From the NCBI GenBank assembly GCA_020249775.1, contig JADCFA010000045.1, forward strand, positions 1-52,972: 52,972 bases of DNA. Reading direction: 5' to 3'. This stretch comes from Roseomonas sp. GTDB lineage: Bacteria; Pseudomonadota; Alphaproteobacteria; Acetobacterales; Acetobacteraceae. The position numbers and the translations under genes are program-made. Within the stretch, counting starts at the first letter, position 1. Each line of letters opens with the position of its first letter. The notes beneath the pieces were generated by a model. It searched no databases and had not been told where the DNA came from. It worked only from the letters and a program-made list of their open reading frames with translations. Positions 23,587 through 32,122 of the stretch are shown one piece after another.

Positions 23587-24495
23587 TCAAAAGCCAATGC
23601 TGATACCGGCGGGCGTGAAGGTCGCACTTGCGCGGCGTGCGCTATGGCATTGGATATTCACCGCCACCGGGTTCATGGTGATGTGTGTGGCCGCCGTTTC
23701 CACATGCACGGCGAAGGAAGTGCTATCACCACCCAAGCCTTGCGGGCCGATGCCAAGCGCATTCACAGCCTCCGAAAGCTCGGCTTCCAGCTTGGCACCT
23801 TCCGCATCGGCGCAGCGTGATCCAAGCGGGCGCGTCGCCGCAATCTTCGCCAAATGCATGCAAAGATCGGAAGTGCCGCCCACGCCCACACCCACAATCG
23901 TCGGCGGGCAGACCTTGCCGCCGGCCTGGATCACGCGGTCCACCACAAAGCGCTTCACGGCAGCAAGCCCATCGGCCGGGATCAGCATTTGCAGGAAGGA
24001 CCCGTTTTCGGAACCCGATCCTTTCGGGATCATCTCCAACCGCAATTCGCGATCCGCATCGGTGAAATCAATATTGATCACCGGCACACGCTCCCCGCAG
24101 GAAGTATGCTCATTCTTGCGCGTGATGGGATGTACCACGGAAGACCGCAGCGGGTGTTCGCGCGTCGCGCGCGCCGTACCGCGGGCAATGGCTTCCTTCA
24201 GCGCAAAGCCATCCACCGCGACATTGCGCCCGATCAGCAAATTGAAGATCGGAATGCCGGTATCCTGACAGAGCAGATTATCCATCCGCTCCGCCACGCC
24301 GATATTCTCAATCATGGTGGCCAGGATGGTCTTGGCAGTGGCATCGGTCTCAGTAGCATCCAGCCGCGCGAAACCCACTTTTATGTCATCGGGCAATATC
24401 TTGCAGGCGCGGATATAGAGCAGCTTGGCCGCTTCCTCGATCGCCTCAGGCGTCACAACCAGCGGCGCGATTTCGGGCTTTGACATCAGGCTCAT
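23587..24495 (-). CDS. Class I fumarase/tartrate dehydratase, alpha subunit
   Basis: 302 residues, the iron-sulfur catalytic subunit. Three cysteines expected to hold the 4Fe-4S cluster are seen in NLLCQDTGIP, in GGTSDLCMHLAK (with VCPPTIVGVGVG just before), and in NIQCHSARR. KGSGSENGSFLQML is another family signature. It adds water to fumarate (or dehydrates malate/tartrate) with the beta subunit. ATG at 24493-24495 follows a GGGGGG stretch; a second ATG three codons later is possible. Upstream is the TauE-like permease gene with a 57-bp gap. Confidence 0.88.
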   Translation of the reverse strand: MSLMSKPEIAPLVVTPEAIEEAAKLLYIRACKILPDDIKVGFARLDATETDATAKTILATMIENIGVAERMDNLLCQDTGIPIFNLLIGRNVAVDGFALKEAIARGTARATREHPLRSSVVHPITRKNEHTSCGERVPVINIDFTDADRELRLEMIPKGSGSENGSFLQMLIPADGLAAVKRFVVDRVIQAGGKVCPPTIVGVGVGGTSDLCMHLAKIAATRPLGSRCADAEGAKLEAELSEAVNALGIGPQGLGGDSTSFAVHVETAATHITMNPVAVNIQCHSARRASATFTPAGISIGF

Positions 24496-24552
24496 GCAAC
24501 CATCCCCCCTGTAAGCCAAGTTTCCCATAAGCGCCGGCAGGATGAAAGCGTT

Positions 24553-25284
24553 TCACAGCACCAGCGAAAGCCCCGAAAGGAACAACAGCCCCAAAAGCAC
24601 CAGGCGGAATCCCTCAGCCGGGATCACGCGATAGGCTTGCAGGCCAAGCCAGGTACCAAAGCCCAAGGCGGGCAGGGCAATCAGCAGGGTTTTGGCGGTG
24701 TCCAGCGTGAAAAACCCAGCATAGGCCAAGCCGGCCGCGGCGATGATCTGCATCACCACAATGAAGGGCTGGAAAATCGCGCGGGCTTCATCCTTTCTGA
24801 GGCCCTTCACATCCGTCCACATGGAAGGCAGCGCGCCGGAAAACCCGCCAATGCCGCCCAAGGCGCCCGCGAAAAACCCCACTACCGCATCGGCACGCGC
24901 CCCGGCAGCCAGCTTGGGCGGCGCCAGCCGCAGCGCAATCCGCGCCAGCATGAAGCCGGCATAGCCCACCAATAAAATGCCAATGCCCCCCACAATCACG
25001 CGCGCTTCCACCACACTCAGCGCCCAAACGCCGAAGGGCGTGCCCAAGGCACCAGCAAAGACATAGGGCTTCAGCACCTGCCAGCGAATGGCGGGCCACA
25101 CCACCCGCAAGGTCACGCTTTGGATCAGGAGTGATCCCAACACCAGCACCGGCGCGATCTCCTGCGGGGTGACCCAGTGATAGAGGATCCCCGCCGCCAC
25201 CAAATTGAAGGCAAAGCCCGCGAGCCCTGAGCAAAACGCCGCGATGAAGCAGCCGCCCAGCAGCACCAGAAGATCAAAAGACAT
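24553..25284 (-). CDS. TauE/SafE-family membrane permease
   Basis: 243 residues, about eight membrane segments. FDLLVLLGGCFIAAFCSGLAGFAF at the N terminus and the internal second half (ADAVVGFFAGALGGIGGFSG, then ALPALGFGTWLG) show the twofold repeat of this family. Members export sulfite, sulfoacetate and other organic anions, or take up small acids. Its place in a dicarboxylate operon suggests an anion related to the substrate, but this is inference. The start at 25284 overlaps the preceding membrane subunit gene by 11 bases. Confidence 0.82.
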   Translation of the reverse strand: MSFDLLVLLGGCFIAAFCSGLAGFAFNLVAAGILYHWVTPQEIAPVLVLGSLLIQSVTLRVVWPAIRWQVLKPYVFAGALGTPFGVWALSVVEARVIVGGIGILLVGYAGFMLARIALRLAPPKLAAGARADAVVGFFAGALGGIGGFSGALPSMWTDVKGLRKDEARAIFQPFIVVMQIIAAAGLAYAGFFTLDTAKTLLIALPALGFGTWLGLQAYRVIPAEGFRLVLLGLLFLSGLSLVL

Positions 25285-25615
25285 TGAGAAGGAAAACCAA
25301 TCCCACCAGCAGGGCAAGCCCGAAGGAGGCCGCCACCAGATCCTTTTGCGCCCGCCCCCAGCCCAGAAACTCCAGCGCCATGACGCGCAAACCGCCTGCC
25401 AGATGCGCGGCCAGCAGGATGACCAGCGCGGTTTCAGCCGCCTTCACCAGCGGGTTTTCCGCCCAGCGCAAGAACCCATCAAGCCGCGCCTCCCCCTGAA
25501 TGGCGCTGCCCAAAGCCCAGAAATGTAGCGGCAGGAAAAGCGCCAGCAAAAGGCCAGAGACCCGATGCACGGCAAAGCCGATCCAACTTGGGTGGGAACG
25601 CGCGCGGAAATCCAT
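25274..25615 (-). CDS. Fumarate reductase/SDH membrane anchor subunit (SdhC-like)
   Basis: 113 residues with three membrane segments. HRVSGLLLALFLPLHFWAL is the SdhC-type first span with the conserved His-Arg-x-Ser-Gly, and HLAGGLRVMALEFLG holds a likely haem-ligand histidine. It anchors the dehydrogenase to the inner membrane and takes part in quinone binding. The start overlaps the previous gene's stop (TGATG), so its amount is linked to that subunit. Confidence 0.8.
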   Translation of the reverse strand: MDFRARSHPSWIGFAVHRVSGLLLALFLPLHFWALGSAIQGEARLDGFLRWAENPLVKAAETALVILLAAHLAGGLRVMALEFLGWGRAQKDLVAASFGLALLVGLVFLLNVF

Positions 25616-25962
25616 CAGGCGTAAAGCCCGAAGGCCGCACGGATGCCGAAGGCCGCGGTCAGCAGGCCAAGCCCAAGCCAGCAGAAATCCAATCCCCGCC
25701 CGCGCCAGCCAAGCGTTTCGCCCGCGATGTTGCGCAGCCCAATCGCGCCATGCAGCCCAGCCGCCAGCGCGAACACCACATAAAAGCCAAGCCAGGCTTC
25801 AGAACCCTGGGTGCGCGCCAAAATCTCCCGCGCCGAAAGCCCGCCGCGCACGGCGGTGATGATGGTGATCAGATGCACCAGCACGGCAAGGGCCAGGATC
25901 ATGGCGGTGATGCGCTGCATCACCCAAAGATGCGCCTGCCCGCGCGCGGCCCTGTCAGCCAT
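25615..25962 (-). CDS. Fumarate reductase/SDH second membrane subunit
   Basis: 115 residues, three membrane segments (MQRITAMILALAVLVHLITI, then WLGFYVVFALAAGLHGAIGL, and a final span). LHGAIGLRNI carries a histidine in the place of a haem ligand. It partners the 25274-25615 product. Overlaps the iron-sulfur subunit gene by eight bases upstream and the SdhC-like gene downstream. Assignment rests on context, size and these histidines more than on strong similarity. Confidence 0.75.
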   Translation of the reverse strand: MADRAARGQAHLWVMQRITAMILALAVLVHLITIITAVRGGLSAREILARTQGSEAWLGFYVVFALAAGLHGAIGLRNIAGETLGWRGRGLDFCWLGLGLLTAAFGIRAAFGLYA

Positions 25963-26692
25963 GGCGCTTGCCGCCGAACAGGCTCTCCCAGAACAAGGTC
26001 CGCTTCAGCCCGGCAATGGCGCCTGATGGGTCAATCTGCTTCGGGCAGCGTTCCGTGCAGGAACGGGTGGAATGGCAGGAATGGCAACCCGCATCGCCCG
26101 CCACCGCATCAAGCCTTTCGCCACGCGCGCCATCCCGCGCGTCATTCACCAAGGTCCAGGCACGATTCAGCGCCGCCGGCCCCAGATAATCGCCATTCCA
26201 GGCGACAATATCGCAGGAAGCGTAGCAAACGGCGCAGCCGATGCACTCAATGCCGGCATCGGCTTCGCGCCTAGCCTTGCTGCCAGGGGCGACCACGGCG
26301 AATTCATCCGGCACGGCGCCATCCGGCGCGTCCTTCGGCTGGAAAAACCCTTGCGCACGCTGCCATTTGTCAAAGAAGGGTGCCAGATCAGCGGCCAGGT
26401 CGCGGATCACCGGCAGATTGGCCAAGGGGCGCAATTCCAAGGCGCCATCGGCACCGACCACTTTCCGCACATGCGTCCGGCAGGTCCAGCGCGCGCGGCC
26501 ATTCACCGTCATCGCACAAGACCCGCACATGCCAACGCGGCAGGCGAAGCGATAGGCAAGGCTTGGGTCCAATTCGCGCTGGATATGGGTGACAACATCC
26601 AAGACAGTCTGATTGTCCCGCGCCGGCACACCATAGCGCGCGAAACCGCCCGCTTCCTCTCCCCGCCAGACACTGACCTTCAGCTGTTCCAT
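25955..26692 (-). CDS. Fumarate reductase/SDH iron-sulfur subunit (FrdB-like)
   Basis: 245 residues. The 2Fe-2S ligands are in FACRVGMCGSCAMTVNG (C51, C56, C59) and ARWTC (C71). 4Fe-4S and 3Fe-4S ligands are in CIGCAVCYASC and CHSCHSTRSCTERCPK. It carries electrons from the flavoprotein to quinone. ATG at 26690-26692 is the correct start; a longer open frame upstream has no family features. It is the first gene of the operon, divergent from the ThDP enzyme gene with a 72-bp gap, so this gap must hold the operon promoter. Confidence 0.87.
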   Translation of the reverse strand: MEQLKVSVWRGEEAGGFARYGVPARDNQTVLDVVTHIQRELDPSLAYRFACRVGMCGSCAMTVNGRARWTCRTHVRKVVGADGALELRPLANLPVIRDLAADLAPFFDKWQRAQGFFQPKDAPDGAVPDEFAVVAPGSKARREADAGIECIGCAVCYASCDIVAWNGDYLGPAALNRAWTLVNDARDGARGERLDAVAGDAGCHSCHSTRSCTERCPKQIDPSGAIAGLKRTLFWESLFGGKRHG

Positions 26693-26764
26693 GGGCGCCA
26701 GACTAAGGCCACTGGACAGGCTGTCCAGCCCATGGCCTGCTGCCCGCAACAGGAGGAAGCAGGC

Positions 26765-28390
26765 ATGGAACAACGCGGGGCGGATATTCTGGTGGCGGCG
26801 CTGAAGCAGGCTGGCGTCAGCCGCATTTTCACGCTTTCGGGCAATCACATCATGACGATTTTCGATGCCTTGCTCGGCAGCGGGATCGAGATTGTGCATA
26901 CCCGCCAGGAAGCCGCCGCGGTGCATATGGCCGATGCCTGGGCAAGGCTGACCGGAGAAGTTGGCGTGGCGATGGTGACCGGCGGGCAAGGCCATACCAA
27001 TGCCATCGCCGCCATGCCGACCGCAATGGCGGGAGAGGTGCCGGTGGTATTGCTTTCCGGCCATGCGCCGCTGCGCGAATTGGGCATGGGCAGTTTCCAG
27101 GAAATGCGCCAGGCAGATATCGCCGAACCGCTGACAAAACTTTCCTTCACTGCATCCAGCACGGCGGGGATTGGTGCCGATGTGGCGCGCGCCTTCCGCG
27201 TCGCACGATCAGGCCGGCCTGGCCCCGTGCATCTCAGCCTGCCGACCGACCTGATGGATGCGCGCATCGCTGCCCCCGCCCTTCCCGATGCCGCCGCTTT
27301 CGGCGCTGAGGCCATGCCACTTGGCACCAGCACGGCCCAGGCGATTGCGGGGATGATCGCGGCGGCAGCGCGGCCCATCCTCCTGGCACCGCCTGCCTTG
27401 TGCAGCCCGCACGGCAAGCCGCTGCTAGCCGCACTCAGCACCGCTGCCGGCCTGCCGGTGATCCCAATGGAAAGCCCGCGCGGGCTGAATGACCCCTCAC
27501 TTGGCGCCTATGCCGGGGTATTGGCTGAGGCCGATCTGGTCGTGCTGCTCGGCAAGGCTTTGGATTTCTCGCTCCGCTTCGGCCGCGCGCCGGGGATTTC
27601 GGCCGAGGCGCGCTTCATCCAGATTGACCCTGATGCCGGCGTGATCGCGCGCGGTGCGCGGGCCTTGCCGGGGCGGATTGCGCTGGCGGCGGTGGCAAGT
27701 GCTTCTGAGGCGACCGAGGCGCTGACGCGCGCCGTGAAGCCCCACGCCAACAGGACCTGGGCCGAGCGGCTGGCGGCGGCCTTGGCCTTCCGCCCGCCTG
27801 CCTGGGCGGCTTTGGCGGGGGCGACGGGCGGCCCGATCCACCCCGCGACACTGTTTCAGGCGGCCAAGCCCTTTCTTGAACAAAGCGCCGATGCCGTCCT
27901 GATCAGCGACGGCGGGGAAATCGGCCAATGGGCGCAGGCGATCCTTGCCGCGCCAACGCGCATCATCAATGGCCTGGCGGGCGCGATTGGACCTTCCATC
28001 CCCTTTGCCATGGCGGCGCGCGCGGCCAAGCCCCAAGCGCGTATTCTGGCCGTTTTGGGCGATGGCACTTTCGGCTTCCATATGGCGGAGTTTGATACCG
28101 CCTGCCGGCACAAGCTGCCCTTCGTCGCGGTGGTCGGAAATGATTCCCGCTGGAATGCGGAATATGAAATCCAGAAGCGCGATTACGGCGCCAACCGCAC
28201 CCATGGCTGCGAATTGGCCCCCGGCACGCGCTATGATCTGGTGGCTGTGGCGCTCGGTGGGCATGGCGAATACGTCACGCGCGCTGAGGAGATTGCGCCC
28301 GCGCTGGAACGCGCCTTTGCTTCCGGCAAGCCCGCTTGCGTGAATGTGGTGATTGAAGGCCAGCCCGCACCAAATATCAGGATGAGCTGA
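26765..28390 (+). CDS. Thiamine-diphosphate enzyme, acetolactate-synthase/oxalyl-CoA-decarboxylase-like
   Basis: 541 residues. Pyr domain: FTLSGNHIMTIFDALLGSG and the activating glutamate E49 in HTRQEAAAVHMADAW; next GVAMVTGGQGHTNAI. PP domain: AVLGDGTFGFHMAEFDTA...GNDSRWNAEY, the G-D-G...N cofactor motif. The specificity is not clear; the family covers carboligases and 2-hydroxyacyl-CoA lyases/decarboxylases. ATG 26765 has a perfect AGGAGG eight bases upstream. It is divergent from the dicarboxylate operon and followed by a terminator-like hairpin. It could process a product of that operon, but this is only suggested by position. Confidence 0.85.
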   Translation: MEQRGADILVAALKQAGVSRIFTLSGNHIMTIFDALLGSGIEIVHTRQEAAAVHMADAWARLTGEVGVAMVTGGQGHTNAIAAMPTAMAGEVPVVLLSGHAPLRELGMGSFQEMRQADIAEPLTKLSFTASSTAGIGADVARAFRVARSGRPGPVHLSLPTDLMDARIAAPALPDAAAFGAEAMPLGTSTAQAIAGMIAAAARPILLAPPALCSPHGKPLLAALSTAAGLPVIPMESPRGLNDPSLGAYAGVLAEADLVVLLGKALDFSLRFGRAPGISAEARFIQIDPDAGVIARGARALPGRIALAAVASASEATEALTRAVKPHANRTWAERLAAALAFRPPAWAALAGATGGPIHPATLFQAAKPFLEQSADAVLISDGGEIGQWAQAILAAPTRIINGLAGAIGPSIPFAMAARAAKPQARILAVLGDGTFGFHMAEFDTACRHKLPFVAVVGNDSRWNAEYEIQKRDYGANRTHGCELAPGTRYDLVAVALGGHGEYVTRAEEIAPALERAFASGKPACVNVVIEGQPAPNIRMS

Positions 28391-28403
28391 TATAGAACTC
28401 GCC

Positions 28404-28425
28404 GGGTGCCGACCCGAAGGCACCC
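28404..28425 (+). terminator. Intrinsic terminator after the ThDP enzyme gene
   Basis: GGGTGCC (28404-28410) pairs with GGCACCC (28419-28425) across an 8-base loop, followed by AAATTTTC. A 7-bp GC-rich stem with a short T stretch is a good intrinsic terminator candidate, 14 bases after the stop codon. Confidence 0.6.
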
Positions 28426-28616
28426 AAATTTTCATAGAATTACTGAAAAAACAAAATAGATAACTTCAAGATAAAATAAAAAATTGGCCCAAAATACCTA
28501 CTTATTTTCTATTTATACTACGCCCCATTCTCGCCTTAATTCCCGCTCTCTTCGCCCTTTCTGGCCAAATGGTTTTTTTGTTTGCATTCCAGCCCTGCTT
28601 CGACTAACGAACCCGT
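28426..28616. other. AT-rich intergenic stretch
   Basis: About 190 bases, of which 28431-28530 are markedly AT-rich (runs such as ACTGAAAAAACAAAATAGAT) in a GC-rich region. No gene or repeat is seen. TATACT at 28514-28519 resembles a -10, but no -35 lies at the right distance. It may bind nucleoid proteins or be foreign DNA. Confidence 0.5.
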
Positions 28617-29408
28617 ATGACGACCGCCAAGGCTTCGTCGGCACCCCCGGGCCGGCGATATGGCGCGGCTCTCCAGCGTGCTGTGCTGCGGAGCGCCCGC
28701 CCCCAAGGGTTTCGTTCCTCCGGGTATTCGGCCCTTGTGGCCTTCAGGCTATCCCTCAGCAAAGCGCAGCGCGCCTCGGCGATGACGCTTGCGCTGTTGC
28801 TCAGCCTTTTCGGCGCCGCCTGTGCCGGCCCGCACGCGCCCGTGACCCAAACCTCAGACGCGCTGGCGCGTGATGCCAACTCGCCCCGCGCGGCCTGTCT
28901 TGTCGCCTCGCGCCAAGCCGAAATCACCCATGGCCTGCCCGAAGGGCTGCTGACCGCCATCGCGCTTAATGAAAGCGGGCTGCACGCCTATGCGCTTAAT
29001 CTGAGGGGCCGCGCCTATTTCCCCGAAACACGAGAGGAAGCACGCCGCCTGCTGATTTCCGCCCGTGGCCGTGGCATGGCTGGGTGTTTCCAGATCAATG
29101 CCGCGGTGCATGTCGCGCGGGGCGAGGATTGGCCACTTGATCCGCCTCAGGCGGCGGATTGGGCGGCGCGCTATCTGGCCCAGCATTATGAGACCTATGG
29201 CGATTGGGGCCGCGCGGTGCTGCGCTGGCACGGTGCATCGCCGCGCCGTGCTGGAACGCAGATCATCTGCCGCGTGCACAGCAAGCTGGAAGTGACAGCC
29301 CCGGGCAGCAGTTTATTTGCCGATCGCTGCCGCCCCGGCGCGCCACAATGGGCGCGGGTCCGGCGCAATGGCGCTGCCCATCTGGAAGTCGCGGAAGCCG
29401 CAGAATAG
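28617..29408 (+). CDS. Lytic transglycosylase-like lipoprotein
   Basis: Up to 263 residues. The catalytic glutamate of SLT-type lytic transglycosylases lies in LPEGLLTAIALNESGLHAYA; a second motif is MAGCFQINAAVH, and AARYLAQHYETYGDWGRAVLRW matches the third. These enzymes cut peptidoglycan to 1,6-anhydro ends. A lipoprotein signal with lipobox LSLFGAAC is present at about residues 57-69, so the true start is probably 28737 (GTG) or 28782 (ATG) rather than 28617; none has a good ribosome site. Gene is convergent with the peptide-binding protein gene (11-bp gap). Confidence 0.75.
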   Translation: MTTAKASSAPPGRRYGAALQRAVLRSARPQGFRSSGYSALVAFRLSLSKAQRASAMTLALLLSLFGAACAGPHAPVTQTSDALARDANSPRAACLVASRQAEITHGLPEGLLTAIALNESGLHAYALNLRGRAYFPETREEARRLLISARGRGMAGCFQINAAVHVARGEDWPLDPPQAADWAARYLAQHYETYGDWGRAVLRWHGASPRRAGTQIICRVHSKLEVTAPGSSLFADRCRPGAPQWARVRRNGAAHLEVAEAAE

Positions 29409-29419
29409 CGGCGGCTTTC

Positions 29420-31000
29420 TCAAGGCGCCTGCCGTACCCCCATCGCCAGCGTTCTTTCATCCATGCGCGGCGTATGCGTCAGGCCTTTGCGCAGGCCCCA
29501 GGTGTTCAGATACTGCACCAATTGGATCAGCGGTTCTTCTTCCGCATAGCGGGCGATGGCTTCGTGCCAAATCTTCTCCCGCGCCGCGTCATCCAGCGTG
29601 GCCGATCCGCGCGCGGCGAAGTCATCGAAGACCGGCCTTGAGAACCTGGCATTGTTATTGGCGCCGGTCAGGCGCTGGCGGTCATGGGTGGCGACCGTAT
29701 TGACCAGGAAATTCGAAGCCTCCCCCGTGGAGCTGCCCCAGGCGCCGATCTGCATCGCATATTCAACGCGCGCGCGGCGCGGCACAAAGGCGGTCCAAGG
29801 GGCAGCATCCACCGCGGTGCGAATACCGATCCGTGTCCACATCTGCGCCACAGCCTGCGCCAGCCGCGCATCATTCGGCCAACGGTCATTGGGCGTATGC
29901 AGCGTGATGCGGAAGCCATCCGGATAACCCGCTTCGGCGAGAAGCCGCTTGGCGCCATCAGGGTCAAAGCGCCTGGGCTTCACAGCGGGGTTATAGCCAA
30001 AGGTGCCTTCCGGCAGCCATTGCGCAGTGCCGGTCGCCGCGCCTTCCATCACGCGGTCCACCAGCGCGTCCCGGTTGATCGCCATGGAAAGCGCGCGGCG
30101 CACGCGCACATCCTTCCAGGGGTTCACCGGCAAGGGCGTGCCGTTATTGTCCGTGATCAGCGGCGTGCCGCCATCGCGCGAATAATCGGGCACCATATAA
30201 ACGGTGCGCAGGCTCGGCACTTCCGTCACCGTCACGCGCGGATCACGCCTGAGCCTGGCAAGATCGCTGGTCGGGATTTGTTCGATGATGTCCACATCGC
30301 CGGCCAGCAAGGCCGCGGTGCGCGACGCATCATTCAGCAAAAACCGCTGATTGGATCGCGCCCAGGGTTCCTTCGGTCCCCAATAGCCATCATGCCGCGC
30401 GAGTTCGACGCGATCCCCCGAACGATAGGAGAGCATCCGATAAGGCCCAGTGCCGATGGCGGCCTTGCCGGCATTGAAATCCTCACTGCTTGCCCCTTCC
30501 GCCGCGTGGCGGGCGATGATGCAGACAGAAGCGAGATCAAGCGGCATCAGCGGATGCGGCGCGCTGGTATGCAGGATCAGCGTATGCGCATCAGGCGTTT
30601 CCACCTTGGTGATGGCGCGCAAAAACCCGCCAAAGCCACCTGGGCTATTGGGCACCCCGGCCTGCACGCGGGCAAAGGTGAAAACGACATCATCGGCGGT
30701 GAAGGGCTTGCCATCATGCCAGGTGACATCGCGCCGGAGCTTGAATTCCCAAACATTGTCAGAAACGACACGCCAGCTTTCCGCGAGGCTCGGCTGCGGG
30801 CGGGCACGTTCATCGCGTTCCACCAACCGATCAAAAATATGATGCGTCAGCGCGTTATTTGGCCCGACATTGTGGAAATGCGGGTCAATGGTGGTGACCG
30901 GCGCGCCAAGGCCGACCGTTAGTGTCTGCGCGCTGGGCGCGGACATGGCAAAAGGCAGCGCAATCAAGGCCGCCAGCAGGGTTTTGGTGGGTTGGTTCAT
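29420..31000 (-). CDS. Peptide/nickel-type ABC transporter binding protein (family 5), copy 1
   Basis: 526 residues with signal peptide TKTLLAALIALPFAMSAPSAQ. Family 5 features are LAESWRVVSDNVWEFKLRRD, VTWHDGKPFTADDVVFTFAR and RALSMAINRDALVDRVMEG, then LPEGTFGYNP. It is a paralogue of the proteins at 44797-46389 and 46491-48080 and shares long similar stretches with them. No permease or ATPase gene is beside it, so it may feed the shared Dpp-like transporter at 48-52 kb. ATG at 30998-31000 follows GGGAGG, which lies in a predicted hairpin. Confidence 0.88.
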   Translation of the reverse strand: MNQPTKTLLAALIALPFAMSAPSAQTLTVGLGAPVTTIDPHFHNVGPNNALTHHIFDRLVERDERARPQPSLAESWRVVSDNVWEFKLRRDVTWHDGKPFTADDVVFTFARVQAGVPNSPGGFGGFLRAITKVETPDAHTLILHTSAPHPLMPLDLASVCIIARHAAEGASSEDFNAGKAAIGTGPYRMLSYRSGDRVELARHDGYWGPKEPWARSNQRFLLNDASRTAALLAGDVDIIEQIPTSDLARLRRDPRVTVTEVPSLRTVYMVPDYSRDGGTPLITDNNGTPLPVNPWKDVRVRRALSMAINRDALVDRVMEGAATGTAQWLPEGTFGYNPAVKPRRFDPDGAKRLLAEAGYPDGFRITLHTPNDRWPNDARLAQAVAQMWTRIGIRTAVDAAPWTAFVPRRARVEYAMQIGAWGSSTGEASNFLVNTVATHDRQRLTGANNNARFSRPVFDDFAARGSATLDDAAREKIWHEAIARYAEEEPLIQLVQYLNTWGLRKGLTHTPRMDERTLAMGVRQAP

Positions 31001-31003
31001 CGC

Positions 31004-31033
31004 AGCCTCCCGGAACTTCTTGTCGGGGAGGCT
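31004..31033 (-). promoter_or_regulatory. Hairpin covering the ribosome site of the binding-protein gene
   Basis: On the minus strand AGCCTCCC and GGGAGGCT form a perfect 8-bp stem with a 14-base loop. The 3' arm contains GGGAGG, the ribosome site, and ends three bases before the ATG. Translation would be blocked while the stem is closed. Confidence 0.5.
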
Positions 31034-31108
31034 AACGCGGCTTCGCGGCGTCACGCCAGAGGCTGTTTCCAAAAAAACCGCAGCGCTGCGCGCCGCCTTT
31101 GCGCCTGA

Positions 31109-32005
31109 TCACTTCCGCTTGGCAAATAGGCACAAATACTCCCAGGCCATGGTGGCAGCAGCGAGTGCGGTGATTTCCGCCACATCATAGGCCGGCGCCA
31201 CTTCCACAACATCCGCGCCGCGAAAATCCACCCCCGCCATGCCACGCAATATCGCCTGCGCCTGCCAGCTAGCGAGGCCGCCAATCTCGGGCGTGCCGGT
31301 ACCGGGCGCGAAACCGGGATCGAGCCCATCAATATCGAAGGAAAGGTAACAAGGCCCGGCCCCGAGCACCCCACGTATTTGCGCAATCACCGAGGCAATG
31401 GGCGCCTGATGCACATCCTGCGCTGAGAGAATGGTGGCGCCCTGCGCGCGGGTCCAGGCGAAGTTTTCCGGCCAGGCGGGGGCGCGAATACCGACCTGCA
31501 CCATGCGTCGCGGTTCCACCAACCCTTCCTTGATGGCGTGCCAGAACACCGTGCCATGAGCAAAGCGCTGGCCGAAATTATCCTCACCCGTGTCCAGATG
31601 CGCATCAATATGGAGTAAGCCAAGCGGCACCCCGACCCGCTTTTTCAGTGCCCGTAGCAGCGCCAGCGTGATGCTGTGTTCCCCACCAAAGGCCACCAGA
31701 TGGGCAAGCCCCGTCGCCTGTTCTTCAATCAGCGCGAGGCTCTTTTCCATATCGCCAAGCGCGATTTCAAACTCACCCAGATCGGAAAGATCAAGCGTGG
31801 CGGGTGGGGCGCCGGTAATCGGGTGCCGCCCATCGGTCAGCATGCGTGCAGCCGCGCGAATGGCGCGCGGCCCATCACGCGCGCCAGCGCGGTTGGTGGT
31901 GCCGATATCAAGCGGCACGCCGGCCACGCAAAATGCGGCACCGCGGTCATGCGGGCGGGTGCCCAGAAAGGCATGCGGGGCAGAAAAGGTGATCGGGGTT
32001 GCCAT
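31109..32005 (-). CDS. Agmatinase/arginase-family ureohydrolase
   Basis: 298 residues. Binuclear manganese motifs of the ureohydrolase family are present: FGGEHS (107-111), LHIDAHLD (131-138) and SFDIDGLDP (222-230). It hydrolyses a guanidino compound to urea and an amine; agmatine is the usual substrate, with guanidinobutyrate and similar compounds as alternatives. The substrate loop FGQRFAHGTVF resembles agmatinase. It follows sdhB in the same direction with a 117-bp gap holding hairpins, so it is probably a separate unit. The peptide-binding protein gene begins 109 bases downstream. Confidence 0.85.
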   Translation of the reverse strand: MATPITFSAPHAFLGTRPHDRGAAFCVAGVPLDIGTTNRAGARDGPRAIRAAARMLTDGRHPITGAPPATLDLSDLGEFEIALGDMEKSLALIEEQATGLAHLVAFGGEHSITLALLRALKKRVGVPLGLLHIDAHLDTGEDNFGQRFAHGTVFWHAIKEGLVEPRRMVQVGIRAPAWPENFAWTRAQGATILSAQDVHQAPIASVIAQIRGVLGAGPCYLSFDIDGLDPGFAPGTGTPEIGGLASWQAQAILRGMAGVDFRGADVVEVAPAYDVAEITALAAATMAWEYLCLFAKRK

Positions 32006-32068
32006 GGGGAATTTCTGCTATCCGGCGCCCTCACTTGTCCAGGGGCGAGAGCGCAGCGTGGCACAAAT

Positions 32069-32112
32069 CCGCCCTCTGGCGGGACGCTCGGCAAAGTCGC
32101 AGCCGAGCGTCC
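32069..32112. terminator. Tandem hairpins after sdhB
   Basis: GGACGCTCGGC (32082-32092) pairs with GCCGAGCGTCC (32102-32112), an 11-bp perfect stem with a 9-base loop. CCGCC (32069-32073) and GGCGG (32078-32082) form a second small one next to it. It ends the sdh operon in position, though no T-run follows. Confidence 0.5.
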
Positions 32113-32122
32113 TTTGGGCCAT

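Noticed and set aside
26072..26764. Upstream extension of the second ThDP enzyme frame
   Set aside because: It overlaps the divergent iron-sulfur subunit gene and has no family similarity; a perfect ribosome site marks the start at 26765.
28484..28519. TTGGCC and TATACT as a sigma-70 promoter for the transglycosylase gene
   Set aside because: Spacing is 24 bases, too long for a normal promoter.
32082..32112. 11-bp stem as an operator between sdhB and the agmatinase-like gene
   Set aside because: It directly follows sdhB and is GC-rich, more like a transcript-end hairpin; no second copy was found.
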